32,175 bases of DNA from Candidatus Colimorpha pelethequi. Its GTDB lineage: Bacteria > Bacteroidota > Bacteroidia > Bacteroidales > P3. The notes under the pieces were generated by a model, which did not search any database, was not told the DNA's origin, and was given only the letters and a program-made list of their open reading frames with translations. How positions within the stretch are numbered: the stretch's first letter is position 1; the number at the start of each line of letters is the position of its first letter. This document shows, one piece after another, positions 6,795 to 14,667 of the stretch. Location: NCBI GenBank assembly GCA_018064245.1, contig JAGHVO010000078.1, positions 1 to 32,175 on the forward strand. The letters run 5' to 3'. The translations under genes and the position numbers were made by a program.

Positions 6795-8429
6795 ATGAAC
6801 AATACCATTTTTACTTTTCCCAAGCCGGAGAACGAACCCGTATTAGGCTACAAACCAGGCAGTACAGAACGCAAGGAAATCCGCAAAGCCCTTGATGAAC
6901 TCTATAATAAAGTCACTGAAATTCCAGCGGTTATTGGTGGCAAAGAGGTGAAAACCAAGGAGACAGGAACCATCGTGATGCCTACCGAGAACCATCATGT
7001 CTTGGCAAAATACTATAAGGTTGGCGAGAAAGAGGTAAAAGCAGCTATCGCAGCCGCCATGAAAGCCCACGAAGAATGGGCCAACACGCCTTGGATTGAC
7101 CGCGCCAGCGTCATGCAGAAAATCGCCACCCTCATTAGTGGCAAATATCGCTACCTTTTGAATGCGGCCACTATGCTCGGACAAGGCAAGACTACCATGC
7201 AGGCCGAAATAGACAGCGCTTGCGAGTTGGTTGACTTTCTCCGCTACAATGCCTATTATGCAGGACAAATCTATAGCGACCAGCCTTGCAGCGACAAGGG
7301 CACTCTCAACTATGTGACCTATCGTCCTCTCGAAGGCTTCATTTTCGCAATCACTCCATTTAACTTTACCTCCATCGCCAGCAACCTCTGCCTCTCTCCC
7401 GTATTGATGGGCAATGTCTGCATCTGGAAACCCAGCACCACGGCTATGCTCTCCAACTACTTGTTGATGAAAATCTACAAAGAGGCAGGCCTTCCCGACG
7501 GCGTTGTCAACTTCCTCCCCGGCAGTGGCGCACTCATCGGCAATGTCGCTTTTGCTGATCCCAACTTGGCTGGTGTACACTTCACTGGCTCTACGGGTAC
7601 TTTCAATAGTTTCTGGAAATCCATCGGCGACAATATCGCCAACTATCGCACCTATCCTAAGATTGTCGGCGAAACCGGCGGCAAGGATTTCATCTTCGCC
7701 CACAAGTCGGCAGATCCCGATCAGGTGGCTACCGCCATTGTTCGTGGCGCCTTTGAGTTCCAAGGTCAGAAATGTTCCGCGGCAAGCCGTGCTTATGTTC
7801 CCGCAAGTCTCTGGCCCAAAGTACAGAAGACCATCGGCAAGATGCTCAAGGAAATTAAGGTCGGTGATGTCCGTGATTTCTCCGCTTTCGTAAATGCCGT
7901 TATCGACGAGGCTTCTTTCGACAACTGTATGCGCTACATTGAGCACGCCAAGAAGAGCAAGGACGCTGAAATCGTATTCGGTGGCACAGGCGACAAGAGC
8001 AAGGGCTGGTTCATTCAACCTACCGTCATTCTCGCCAAGACTCCCAAATACAAATCCATGTGCGAAGAAATCTTCGGACCTATCATCACGGTTTATGTCT
8101 ATGAAGATGCCGACTACGAGAAGACCCTCCACCTCTGCGACGAGACCTCTCCTTACGCTTTGACGGGTGCCATCTTCTCCACCGACCGCAAAGCTTTGCG
8201 CACAGGCGCCGAAATTCTCAAGTATGCCGCAGGCAACATCTACTACAACGACAAGCCTACGGGAGCCGTTGTCGGTCAGCAGCCCTTTGGCGGCGCTCGC
8301 TCCAGCGGCACCAACGACAAGGCTGGTTCCTACCTCAACCTTATTCGTTGGACCAGTCCGCAGGCTATCAAGGAGACTTTCGATCCCGCCCGCGACTACA
8401 AGTATCCGTTCATCAGCAGTGCGGAATAA
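6795..8429 (+). CDS. pruA: L-glutamate gamma-semialdehyde dehydrogenase
   Basis: This aldehyde dehydrogenase (EC 1.2.1.88) oxidises glutamate semialdehyde, in equilibrium with 1-pyrroline-5-carboxylate, to glutamate with NAD. It is the second step of proline use and also joins ornithine breakdown to glutamate. The general base lies in VGETGGKD (Glu293) and the catalytic cysteine in GQKCSAASRAY (Cys327), the 34-residue spacing usual for the superfamily. ITPFNFTSIASNL and FTGSTGTF are NAD-binding motifs of the P5C-dehydrogenase branch. At 544 residues it is a single-function enzyme, not a PutA fusion. It has its own promoter, and no proline dehydrogenase gene is in the window. The link to ornithine from the carbamoyltransferase further on is plausible but would need an ornithine aminotransferase. 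Confidence 0.95.
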   Translation: MNNTIFTFPKPENEPVLGYKPGSTERKEIRKALDELYNKVTEIPAVIGGKEVKTKETGTIVMPTENHHVLAKYYKVGEKEVKAAIAAAMKAHEEWANTPWIDRASVMQKIATLISGKYRYLLNAATMLGQGKTTMQAEIDSACELVDFLRYNAYYAGQIYSDQPCSDKGTLNYVTYRPLEGFIFAITPFNFTSIASNLCLSPVLMGNVCIWKPSTTAMLSNYLLMKIYKEAGLPDGVVNFLPGSGALIGNVAFADPNLAGVHFTGSTGTFNSFWKSIGDNIANYRTYPKIVGETGGKDFIFAHKSADPDQVATAIVRGAFEFQGQKCSAASRAYVPASLWPKVQKTIGKMLKEIKVGDVRDFSAFVNAVIDEASFDNCMRYIEHAKKSKDAEIVFGGTGDKSKGWFIQPTVILAKTPKYKSMCEEIFGPIITVYVYEDADYEKTLHLCDETSPYALTGAIFSTDRKALRTGAEILKYAAGNIYYNDKPTGAVVGQQPFGGARSSGTNDKAGSYLNLIRWTSPQAIKETFDPARDYKYPFISSAE

Positions 8430-8498
8430 TAAGAGGCGAATAGACAATAGGCTCGCTACTTCTATTCGGTACAAAATCAAGTTGTTATTAATTTATAA

Positions 8499-8849
8499 AT
8501 GACAGTTATGGAAGTGAATAATGTAGATTATTTCGTAATGACCAAGGGTGAATGGTTTCCTCCAGAAAGCATCTCCGCCATCCGTTCCAAGCTTTCCTCG
8601 ATGGACGAGAACAAGGCGCTTATGATGCAGTCGATAGAATACCGTGATCCTACCTTGATGCTTGTTCTCTCCATTCTCGTTGGAGAGTTGGGCGTCGATC
8701 GCTTTCTTTTGGGCGATACGGGTCTTGGTGTTTTAAAACTTCTCACCTGTGGCGGATGTGGTATTTGGTGGTTGATAGACCTTTTCTCGGTGCAGAAGAA
8801 AACCCGTCAGTACAACTATCAAAAGTTTATCCAATATTCAAATTATTGA
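8499..8849 (+). CDS. TM2-domain membrane protein
   Basis: This 116-residue protein has a soluble N-terminal half and a C-terminal TM2 domain at about residues 51-98: a first membrane helix (LMLVLSILVGELGVDRFLLGD, with the family's DRF motif at 67-69) and a second helix (LGVLKLLTCGGCGIWWLIDLF). TM2 proteins are small membrane proteins of unknown function. A second ATG at codon 4 is an equally possible start. It begins about 70 bases after pruA and ends before an intrinsic terminator. A DUF2752 gene follows, a pairing often seen in Bacteroidota. Confidence 0.87.
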   Translation: MTVMEVNNVDYFVMTKGEWFPPESISAIRSKLSSMDENKALMMQSIEYRDPTLMLVLSILVGELGVDRFLLGDTGLGVLKLLTCGGCGIWWLIDLFSVQKKTRQYNYQKFIQYSNY

Positions 8850-8870
8850 TATCCATAATGAAATAACGAT

Positions 8871-8902
8871 AAGGAGCGGCGGTTTTTCCTCCGCTCCTTT
8901 TG
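8871..8902 (+). terminator. Intrinsic terminator after the TM2 gene
   Basis: AAGGAGCGG (8871-8879) pairs with CCGCTCCTT (8891-8899), with GG/CC extending the stem around a T-rich loop, and a T-run follows. Confidence 0.85.
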
Positions 8903-8945
8903 TGATTTTCTACAAGATGTCCCAATGGCTTAACTCTTAACTCCC

Positions 8946-9254
8946 ATGCGCATTCCCGACATACCGTGTCTTTTCAAACAACTTACAGGCATACCTTGTC
9001 CTGGTTGCGGCACGATTAGGTCGTTGAACCTCTTGTTGGAAGGCGAGGTGGTGGAATCGTTGAAGATGAATCCCCTAGGAGTGACGCTTACGTTGCTTGC
9101 CGTTGTCTGTTTGGTATGGTATATTGTTGACCTTTGTCGGGGAAGCCGTTCATTGTACAAAGCTTTCCACACTCGCTGGCCCAACTATACCATTGTTCTT
9201 GCGGCGGTTCTTACCATTGCCAACTGGGCTTGGAATATCTACAAAGGGAATTGA
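8946..9254 (+). CDS. DUF2752 membrane protein
   Basis: This 102-residue protein carries the family hallmark LTGIPCPGCGTIRS, with Cys18 and Cys21 in CPGCG plus an earlier Cys8. Two membrane helices follow, at about residues 43-62 and 82-98. The function of the family is unknown; the paired cysteines could be redox-active or bind metal. An in-frame stop at 8931-8933 leaves the ATG at 8946 as the only start. It lies downstream of the TM2 gene but across a terminator, so it is likely to have its own weak promoter or to depend on read-through. Confidence 0.85.
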   Translation: MRIPDIPCLFKQLTGIPCPGCGTIRSLNLLLEGEVVESLKMNPLGVTLTLLAVVCLVWYIVDLCRGSRSLYKAFHTRWPNYTIVLAAVLTIANWAWNIYKGN

Positions 9255-9337
9255 TTAGGTGTGAAATCTTGATTTATTAAGCGAATTGTATTTCTAACTC
9301 ATCAATCAAATTTTACCGTTCGTAGTTTACAAATAAT

Positions 9338-9694
9338 ATGGAAAATAGATCAGAAAAAGCGCGTATTTTGCACAAGTCAGGCTGTAACTGCTGTCAGTCA
9401 GTCGTTCTGGCGTATGCCGACAAGTTGCCCATTGATGCCGCCTCGGCATCCAATATGGCCGCTCCCTTCGGTCGCGGCCTTTCAGGTTTGCGCGAAGTGT
9501 GCGGCTGTGTGAGCGGCATGGCTATGGTTGCAGGACTCTGTGGCAAAGCCTCTTCCGTTAAGATGATGGCGGAAAAATTCCGCGAGGAAAACGGCGACAT
9601 CAACTGTGGCCGCCTTCTCCAGTCGGGCAAACGTCCCTGCAACGACCTTGTGGCTTGTGCCGCCAAAATTCTTGAAGAAAATATTGACAATTAG
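9338..9694 (+). CDS. C_GCAxxG_C_C family protein
   Basis: This 118-residue cytoplasmic protein belongs to the cysteine-rich family named for its spaced cysteines, thought to bind metal or act in redox chemistry. Nine cysteines are seen, at residues 16, 18, 19, 55, 57, 68, 90, 101 and 107. The core GREVCGC-like segment reads LREVCGCVSGMAMVAGL, so the alanine of the GCAxxG core is replaced by valine. DINCGRLL and the later CNDLVACAA match the usual C-terminal cysteines. No catalytic role can be assigned. It is followed 49 bases later by the HD hydrolase gene. Confidence 0.85.
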   Translation: MENRSEKARILHKSGCNCCQSVVLAYADKLPIDAASASNMAAPFGRGLSGLREVCGCVSGMAMVAGLCGKASSVKMMAEKFREENGDINCGRLLQSGKRPCNDLVACAAKILEENIDN

Positions 9695-9743
9695 ATTTTG
9701 ATTGAAATTGCTCAAATCAACAAATCAATAGTTTATCGATTAC

Positions 9744-10970
9744 ATGACCAACAAGCGTAAAATCATCAACGACCCCGTATATGGTTTTCTGACCATAGAG
9801 GATGACATTATTTTCGACGTCATCTCTCATCCTTATTTTCAACGCCAACGCAACATCAAACAGTTGGGATTCACCTATTTGGTGTATCCAGGGGCCATGC
9901 ACACCCGTTTCAGCCACATGCTGGGCGCCTTGAACCTGATGAATCGGGCGTTGGAGGTGCTGAAAGTCAAAGGAGTGGATATTACGTCCGACGAGGCGTT
10001 GGGTGTGAAACTGGCCATTTTGCTTCACGACATTGGGCACGGACCATTCTCCCATACGTCGGAGTATGTGCTCGCCGAAGTGCATCACGAAACCCTTACG
10101 CACCTCTTTATGGAGCGGCTCAACAAGGAGTTTGACGGTCGTCTTACCACCGCCATTGCCATTTTTGACGACACTTATCCCAAGCATTTCCTCCACCAAC
10201 TCGTTTCCAGTCAGCTGGATATGGATCGCCTCGACTATCTTAGCCGCGACAGTTTCTTTACGGGCGTGTGTGAAGGAATTGTCGGAACCGAACGTATTAT
10301 CAATATGTTGAATGTCTGCAATGATGAACTCGTGGTGGACGAAAAGGGCATTTACAGTATCGAGAAGTTCATCATTTCTCGTCGCTTGATGTATTGGCAA
10401 GTCTATCTTCACAAGACGGTTATTGCAGCCGATACATTGTTGCTGGGCGCATTGCGACGAGTGAAGGAACTCTATCAAGATCAAAATGCCATGCCCGATA
10501 CCCCGTTGATGGATTTTCTCACGCACCACTACACCCAAGAACATTTTGAATCCAAGGAACGAATTCTTGATGCTTTTGCCAGCATTGACGACAATGACGT
10601 TATTGCAGCCATTAAGGCTTGGATGCATCACGACGATTTTATACTCAGCACTTTGTCGGAACGCCTCATCAATCGGCGCCTGCCCGCTATTCGCGTGAGC
10701 GACCATCCGTTTCCCAACGAGGAAATAGAACAGTTGCGTCATCAGGTTCAGGAACGCTATGGCATCACGCCCCAAGAAAGCGAGTATTTTGTCGGAACAG
10801 GAGTACTTCGCAACCATGCCTACGATTTCAACGACCAAGAAATTCGAGTGCTCTACAAAAACGGAGAATGTCTTGATATCAGCGAGGCGAGCGACCAACT
10901 TGACCGACATTTCCTTGAAAAGCAAGTAACAAAATACTATATCTTCTTTCCCAAAGAATTCAAACAATGA
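9744..10970 (+). CDS. HD-superfamily phosphohydrolase (SAMHD1/dGTPase-like)
   Basis: This 408-residue protein has the metal-binding pattern of HD phosphohydrolases: HTRFSHMLG (His53, His58), LLHDIGHGPFSH (His95-Asp96) and later DMDRLDYLSRD. The arrangement is that of SAMHD1- and dGTPase-related enzymes, which hydrolyse nucleotides, though this subgroup has no established substrate. It is probably cytoplasmic, with no signal or membrane segment. Its stop overlaps the adk start by four bases (ATGA), so the two are very likely translationally coupled and share a transcript. That fits a nucleotide-related role but does not prove it. Confidence 0.88.
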   Translation: MTNKRKIINDPVYGFLTIEDDIIFDVISHPYFQRQRNIKQLGFTYLVYPGAMHTRFSHMLGALNLMNRALEVLKVKGVDITSDEALGVKLAILLHDIGHGPFSHTSEYVLAEVHHETLTHLFMERLNKEFDGRLTTAIAIFDDTYPKHFLHQLVSSQLDMDRLDYLSRDSFFTGVCEGIVGTERIINMLNVCNDELVVDEKGIYSIEKFIISRRLMYWQVYLHKTVIAADTLLLGALRRVKELYQDQNAMPDTPLMDFLTHHYTQEHFESKERILDAFASIDDNDVIAAIKAWMHHDDFILSTLSERLINRRLPAIRVSDHPFPNEEIEQLRHQVQERYGITPQESEYFVGTGVLRNHAYDFNDQEIRVLYKNGECLDISEASDQLDRHFLEKQVTKYYIFFPKEFKQ

Positions 10971-11536
10971 ACAACTTAGTTATCTTTGGCGCCCCTGGTG
11001 CAGGCAAAGGGACTCACGCCACCATTCTTGCCGAAAAATACAACCTTTATCACCTTTCCACGGGCGACCGCCTGCGTCAAGAAGTGGCATCGCAGTCTGC
11101 TCTTGGACTTGAAATCAAGGCCGTTATGGAGCGTGGCGACTTGGTGGACGACGACACAGTGACGCGCATCGTCAACAAAGCCATCATTGAAGACCCCCGA
11201 GGCATCATCTTCGACGGTTTCCCACGCACTGTGCGCCAAGCCAAGGTGTTGGACCTACTTTTGGAAATCTATCATCAGAAAATCAACTGCGTGGTGCGCA
11301 TCGACGTTCCACGCGATGAATTGATTCGACGTATCAAAGATCGTTCCGTTACTTCGGGACGCAAGGATGATACAGATGAGGCCATCATCAAACGCCGCCT
11401 TGATGAGTACGAAAACAAGACATTCCCCGTAATCGACTACTATCGCCAAAATGGTGTGCTCCTCAATATCGACGCCTCGGGTTCCATCGAACAGACCAAG
11501 GCTCGTATCGCCGAAGCGGTGGCAAAACACATGTAG
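10967..11536 (+). CDS. adk: Adenylate kinase
   Basis: Adenylate kinase (EC 2.7.4.3) interconverts ATP plus AMP with two ADP. The P-loop GAPGAGKGT starts at residue 8. HLSTGDRLRQE belongs to the AMP-binding region, and GIIFDGFPRTVRQA and GRKDDTDEAIIKRR follow with the expected arginines. At 189 residues it is the short form with a reduced LID and no zinc-binding cysteines, which is usual in Bacteroidota. It overlaps the HD hydrolase gene by four bases. The next gene, msrA, is 77 bases away. Confidence 0.96.
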   Translation: MNNLVIFGAPGAGKGTHATILAEKYNLYHLSTGDRLRQEVASQSALGLEIKAVMERGDLVDDDTVTRIVNKAIIEDPRGIIFDGFPRTVRQAKVLDLLLEIYHQKINCVVRIDVPRDELIRRIKDRSVTSGRKDDTDEAIIKRRLDEYENKTFPVIDYYRQNGVLLNIDASGSIEQTKARIAEAVAKHM

Positions 11537-11613
11537 TACAATTAATTATTTAGGGCTGCAAATTTTGGATTGCGGACTATTTCTCGTCTTGTATTATCTG
11601 ACATCCAATAACT

Positions 11614-12123
11614 ATGAAAACCATTTATCTTGCAGGCGGTTGCTATTGGGGAACCGAACATTTCCTCAAGCAGATCCACGGTGTGAAGGACACTACTGTT
11701 GGCTTCGCCAACGGCAATGTGTCCAATCCAACCTACAAGCAAGTGTGCACCCACACCACGGGTTTTGCGGAGACCGTATGTGTTCATTACGAAGACGTCG
11801 CTCTTGAGCAACTGCTTGAGCTTTACTATATGACCATAGATCCGACTTCCGTCAACCGACAGGGAGAAGACGAGGGAGACCAATACCGTACAGGCATCTA
11901 TTACACCGATCCCGCCGACTTGCCCGTCATCCAGCAGTCTATTCGGAAGCTCGCTTTGCGCTACGAAGCCCCCGTTGTCATAGAAGTTGAGCCGCTTCGT
12001 AATTTCTATCCAGCCCACGATGACCATCAAGACTATCTTGACAAAAATCCACATGGCTACTGCCATATCAATCCCGAACTATTCGCCCTCGCAAAACGTT
12101 GGAAACCAAAGAACGAGAATTGA
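11614..12123 (+). CDS. msrA: Peptide methionine-S-sulfoxide reductase
   Basis: MsrA (EC 1.8.4.11) repairs S-methionine sulfoxide in proteins. The catalytic motif GGCYWGTE is at residues 8-15 with Cys10 as nucleophile; tyrosine takes the place of the more common phenylalanine. TTVGFANGNVSNPTYKQVCT and the C-terminal FYPAHDDHQDYLDKNPHGYCHI match the family. The 169 residues hold a single MsrA domain with no MsrB fusion, and no signal peptide is present, so the enzyme acts in the cytoplasm. The cysteine of GYCHI is a candidate resolving residue. Confidence 0.95.
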   Translation: MKTIYLAGGCYWGTEHFLKQIHGVKDTTVGFANGNVSNPTYKQVCTHTTGFAETVCVHYEDVALEQLLELYYMTIDPTSVNRQGEDEGDQYRTGIYYTDPADLPVIQQSIRKLALRYEAPVVIEVEPLRNFYPAHDDHQDYLDKNPHGYCHINPELFALAKRWKPKNEN

Positions 12124-12173
12124 TAATCGGATTTCAATCTCAGAATTCGGATAAAAATCACACAGACATCAAG

Positions 12174-12215
12174 CTTAAAACTTAAAACTTAATACTTAAA
12201 ACTTAAAACTATAAA
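12174..12215. repeat. Heptad repeat CTTAAAA in the mpl leader
   Basis: Six near-identical 7-base units run in tandem (CTTAAAA four times, with CTTAATA and CTATAAA variants), ending 7 bases before the mpl start codon. A close variant of the same unit (CTCAAAA/CTTAAAA) occurs at 23068-23095. Confidence 0.85.
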
Positions 12216-12222
12216 CTTACCA

Positions 12223-13578
12223 ATGAAAGTTCATTTTATCGCCATAGGAGGAAGTGCTATGCACAACCTCGCCATAGCTTTGCATCTCAAAGGCTATCAA
12301 GTTACTGGTTCGGATGACGAGATTTTTGATCCTGCCAAGAGTCGTCTGCAAAAATACGGTTTGCTGCCCAAGGAAATAGGGTGGAATCCCGACAGAATCA
12401 CCAACGACATCGACGAAGTTGTTCTGGGTATGCACGCCCGCAACGACAATCCTGAGTTGATTCGCGCCCAGGAATTGGGACTGAAAATCTATAGTTATCC
12501 AGAATATCTTTACGAGCAGTCGAAAAACAAAACCCGCGTGGTGATAGGAGGCAGCCATGGCAAGACTACAACGACGGCAATGATACTGCATGTTTTGCAG
12601 CATTGTGGCATTGAGGCGGATTATATGGTGGGAGCCCAGCTCGAAGGTTTTGAAGTGATGGTGCGTCTCAGTCAGACCGCCAAAGTAATGGTCATCGAGG
12701 GAGATGAATACCTTACTTCGCCCATTGACCGTCGTCCCAAATTCCACCTCTACAAGCCTGATGTGGAGATCATTACGGGCATAGAGTGGGATCATGTGAA
12801 TGTCTTTCCAACTTTCGACATATACAAAGACCAGTTCGCCCAATTCATCAACCTTATCGAACCTCAAGGTACGCTGATCTATTGTGCCGAAGATTCTGTA
12901 GTTTGCGAAGTTTCGGAACGCAATAATCGTACCGATATCTCCAAGATTCCATATAGCGTGCCTGATTATCGTGTAAAAAATGGTGTGACTTATCTTATGC
13001 CCATGCAGACGTCGTTGAAGGTGTTCGGGCATCACAACTTGCTCAATCTCACCGCTGCGCGACATGCATGTAATGCCTTGGGCGTGAGCGATGAGCAGTT
13101 CTACGAGGCCATCAGCACTTTCCCTGGAGCCAGCAAGCGTCTTGAATTGGTGGACAAGAACGATGTTAGCGCACTTTACAAAGATTTCGCCCATGCACCG
13201 TCAAAACTTCGTGCTACTATTGCAGCCATGAAGGAACAGTATCCAGACCGTAAGTTGGTGGCTTGTATGGAACTTCACACCTTCAGCAGTCTTACTGCCG
13301 AATTTCTTACGCAGTACAAAGGTTGTATGGATTTGGCCGATGTGCCCATCGTCTATTTCAATCCTCATGCTGTGGCGCACAAGAAGTTGCCTCCGTTAAG
13401 CATTGAACAGGTGCAGTGCGCTTTCGGCAATCCAGCCATCAAAGTATATAACGACTCCCAAATGTTGGTTTCCGACTTGCGGAAAATGCGGTGGCAGGGA
13501 GTCAACCTCTTGATGATGTCATCTGGCAATTTCGACGGCATTGATTTCGCTGACTTGGCGAAGCAGTTGAAGATATGA
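12223..13578 (+). CDS. mpl: UDP-N-acetylmuramate:L-alanyl-gamma-D-glutamyl-meso-diaminopimelate ligase
   Basis: Mpl (EC 6.3.2.45) reuses the murein tripeptide by joining it to UDP-MurNAc in cell-wall recycling. The 451 residues show a Mur-ligase N-terminus (HFIAIGGSAMHNLAIALHLKG), the ATP loop GGSHGKTTTTAMI, EGDEYLTSPIDRRPKF, ITGIEWDHVNVFPTF and the C-terminal KDFAHAPSKLRATI and ELHTFSSL. The GGSAMHNLA start and EGDEYLTSP distinguish Mpl from MurC. The ATG comes directly after the heptad repeat. A palindromic terminator shared with a convergent gene follows the stop by 23 bases. Confidence 0.92.
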   Translation: MKVHFIAIGGSAMHNLAIALHLKGYQVTGSDDEIFDPAKSRLQKYGLLPKEIGWNPDRITNDIDEVVLGMHARNDNPELIRAQELGLKIYSYPEYLYEQSKNKTRVVIGGSHGKTTTTAMILHVLQHCGIEADYMVGAQLEGFEVMVRLSQTAKVMVIEGDEYLTSPIDRRPKFHLYKPDVEIITGIEWDHVNVFPTFDIYKDQFAQFINLIEPQGTLIYCAEDSVVCEVSERNNRTDISKIPYSVPDYRVKNGVTYLMPMQTSLKVFGHHNLLNLTAARHACNALGVSDEQFYEAISTFPGASKRLELVDKNDVSALYKDFAHAPSKLRATIAAMKEQYPDRKLVACMELHTFSSLTAEFLTQYKGCMDLADVPIVYFNPHAVAHKKLPPLSIEQVQCAFGNPAIKVYNDSQMLVSDLRKMRWQGVNLLMMSSGNFDGIDFADLAKQLKI

Positions 13579-13600
13579 GTAGCGTGTAATGACACATGAA

Positions 13601-13626
13601 AAAAGGAGCAGATATCTGCTCCTTTT
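13601..13626. terminator. Bidirectional terminator between mpl and the beta-barrel gene
   Basis: A perfect 26-base palindrome (AAAAGGAGCAGAT and its complement). It carries a T-run on the plus strand and a six-T run on the minus strand, and sits between two convergent genes. Confidence 0.92.
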
Positions 13627-13648
13627 ATTATATCTTTACATTCAAGGA

Positions 13649-14362
13649 TTAGTCTCTGGGAAGTTGGTATCCCAACGAGAACATGAACATCACAATGTTG
13701 CCGTCGGGGTTGTCGGTGCGTTTTACATCCTCTTCCATGCTGCGCAGCACGTCGGGTGTTGAGCCAATCGAGAGAAATCCATAATCGACATAGATGTTTG
13801 CCACATAATTGCGCCACTGATAGCCAACGCCGGCGATCAACTCTACATCGATGCGGTTCATGTGCTTGAAGGCTGGATCGTTGTGAATGTCGTAGTTCCA
13901 AGAAATCTGAGGGTAACCAGGCGAGACCATTCGGTCGTTGTAGTGGCCGAAAATGCCAATGCTTACAGCTGGACCAACGAAAAACTGTGCATATTGTTCG
14001 GAAAATGGGAGTTCGAATCTAAAGTTTGCCAGCACGGGGATTTGCGCATACCAACCACTGTAGCAAGCCTTGCGGATAGAGGTGAAAGCTCCAGATTTTT
14101 CGTGATACAAGCGACCACCTTTTCGCGTGAGGTTGAGACCTGTCTGCAAGGTGAAAATGTCGGCGAGTACGGAACGTGAGTTTGTAAAGCCAATAGTGGC
14201 GTAAGCTCCAGCCGAATAGCCCATAATGCCGCCCTGGGAGATGAGGTCGTCGGTAAGTTGAGAATAGCCGAACGCCATGTGGAAATCGTAATTGAGCCAT
14301 TGTGCTTTCAGTCCAGAAGTAAGCGAAAGCGACAAGATTAGAATGGCAAACAGTTTTTTCAT
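13649..14362 (-). CDS. Outer-membrane beta-barrel protein
   Basis: This 237-residue protein has a signal peptide (MKKLFAILILSLSLTSGLKAQ) followed by alternating aromatic strands typical of a small eight-stranded barrel. LTGLNLTRKGGR-like text, WYAQIPVLANFRFELP, QFFVGPAVSIGIFG and RIDVELIAGVGYQW recall the PorT-like/OmpA-like barrel domain that is widespread in Bacteroidota. No substrate or binding motif is visible. It may be monocistronic: minus-strand -7 boxes lie upstream at 14401-14408 and 14551-14558, and the shared terminator lies past its stop. Confidence 0.82.
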   Translation of the reverse strand: MKKLFAILILSLSLTSGLKAQWLNYDFHMAFGYSQLTDDLISQGGIMGYSAGAYATIGFTNSRSVLADIFTLQTGLNLTRKGGRLYHEKSGAFTSIRKACYSGWYAQIPVLANFRFELPFSEQYAQFFVGPAVSIGIFGHYNDRMVSPGYPQISWNYDIHNDPAFKHMNRIDVELIAGVGYQWRNYVANIYVDYGFLSIGSTPDVLRSMEEDVKRTDNPDGNIVMFMFSLGYQLPRD

Positions 14363-14400
14363 ATAAAAAGAATCTTTCTGTTATACAATTTAGCAATTTG

Positions 14401-14408
14401 CAAAGATA
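14401..14408 (-). promoter_or_regulatory. Proximal -7 box for the beta-barrel gene
   Basis: CAAAGATA on the plus strand reads TATCTTTG on the minus strand and is followed by CA. It is 38 bases upstream of the start codon at 14362. No good -33 TTG is found at the usual distance. Confidence 0.65.
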
Positions 14409-14667
14409 CGAAAAATAAGTGATTTGTGGCTGCCGAAATTCAATTTGAGGGTAATAATTTGAAAAAAGTGCACGTTACAATTCTTTTAATATTGCGGTTT
14501 CTTCTTTGAAATAATTGAATAATAATTCGTTGGAATCTGCGAATTGTTTTCAAAGATAACAGGATGTGTGCGGTTTTGTGTTTTTTGAGGTTTTGTCCTT
14601 GAAGATGCTTGGATTTTGGTAACGTGAATGATTTGCTCCGTCTTTGCGAGCGCAAAATCGTATGTCG
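14409..14667. other. Noncoding gap between mtaB and the beta-barrel gene
   Basis: This AT-rich stretch holds no credible gene. It contains a second minus-strand -7 box (14551-14558) and a short dyad TTTGCG-AG-CGCAAA (14643-14656) just past the mtaB stop. The dyad has no U-tract and is at best a weak terminator. Confidence 0.6.
14551..14558 (-). promoter_or_regulatory. Distal -7 box for the beta-barrel gene
   Basis: CAAAGATA here is again TATCTTTG on the minus strand, 150 bases above the proximal copy. Without a visible -33 element it is a weaker call. Confidence 0.4.

Noticed and set aside
6843-8480. 545-residue minus-strand reading frame opposite pruA
   Set aside because: It is the complement of a clear aldehyde dehydrogenase; the residue pattern is random and no domain is recognisable.
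10967-11536. Truncation of adenylate kinase because of its 189-residue length
   Set aside because: The short LID form is normal, and all catalytic motifs are present.
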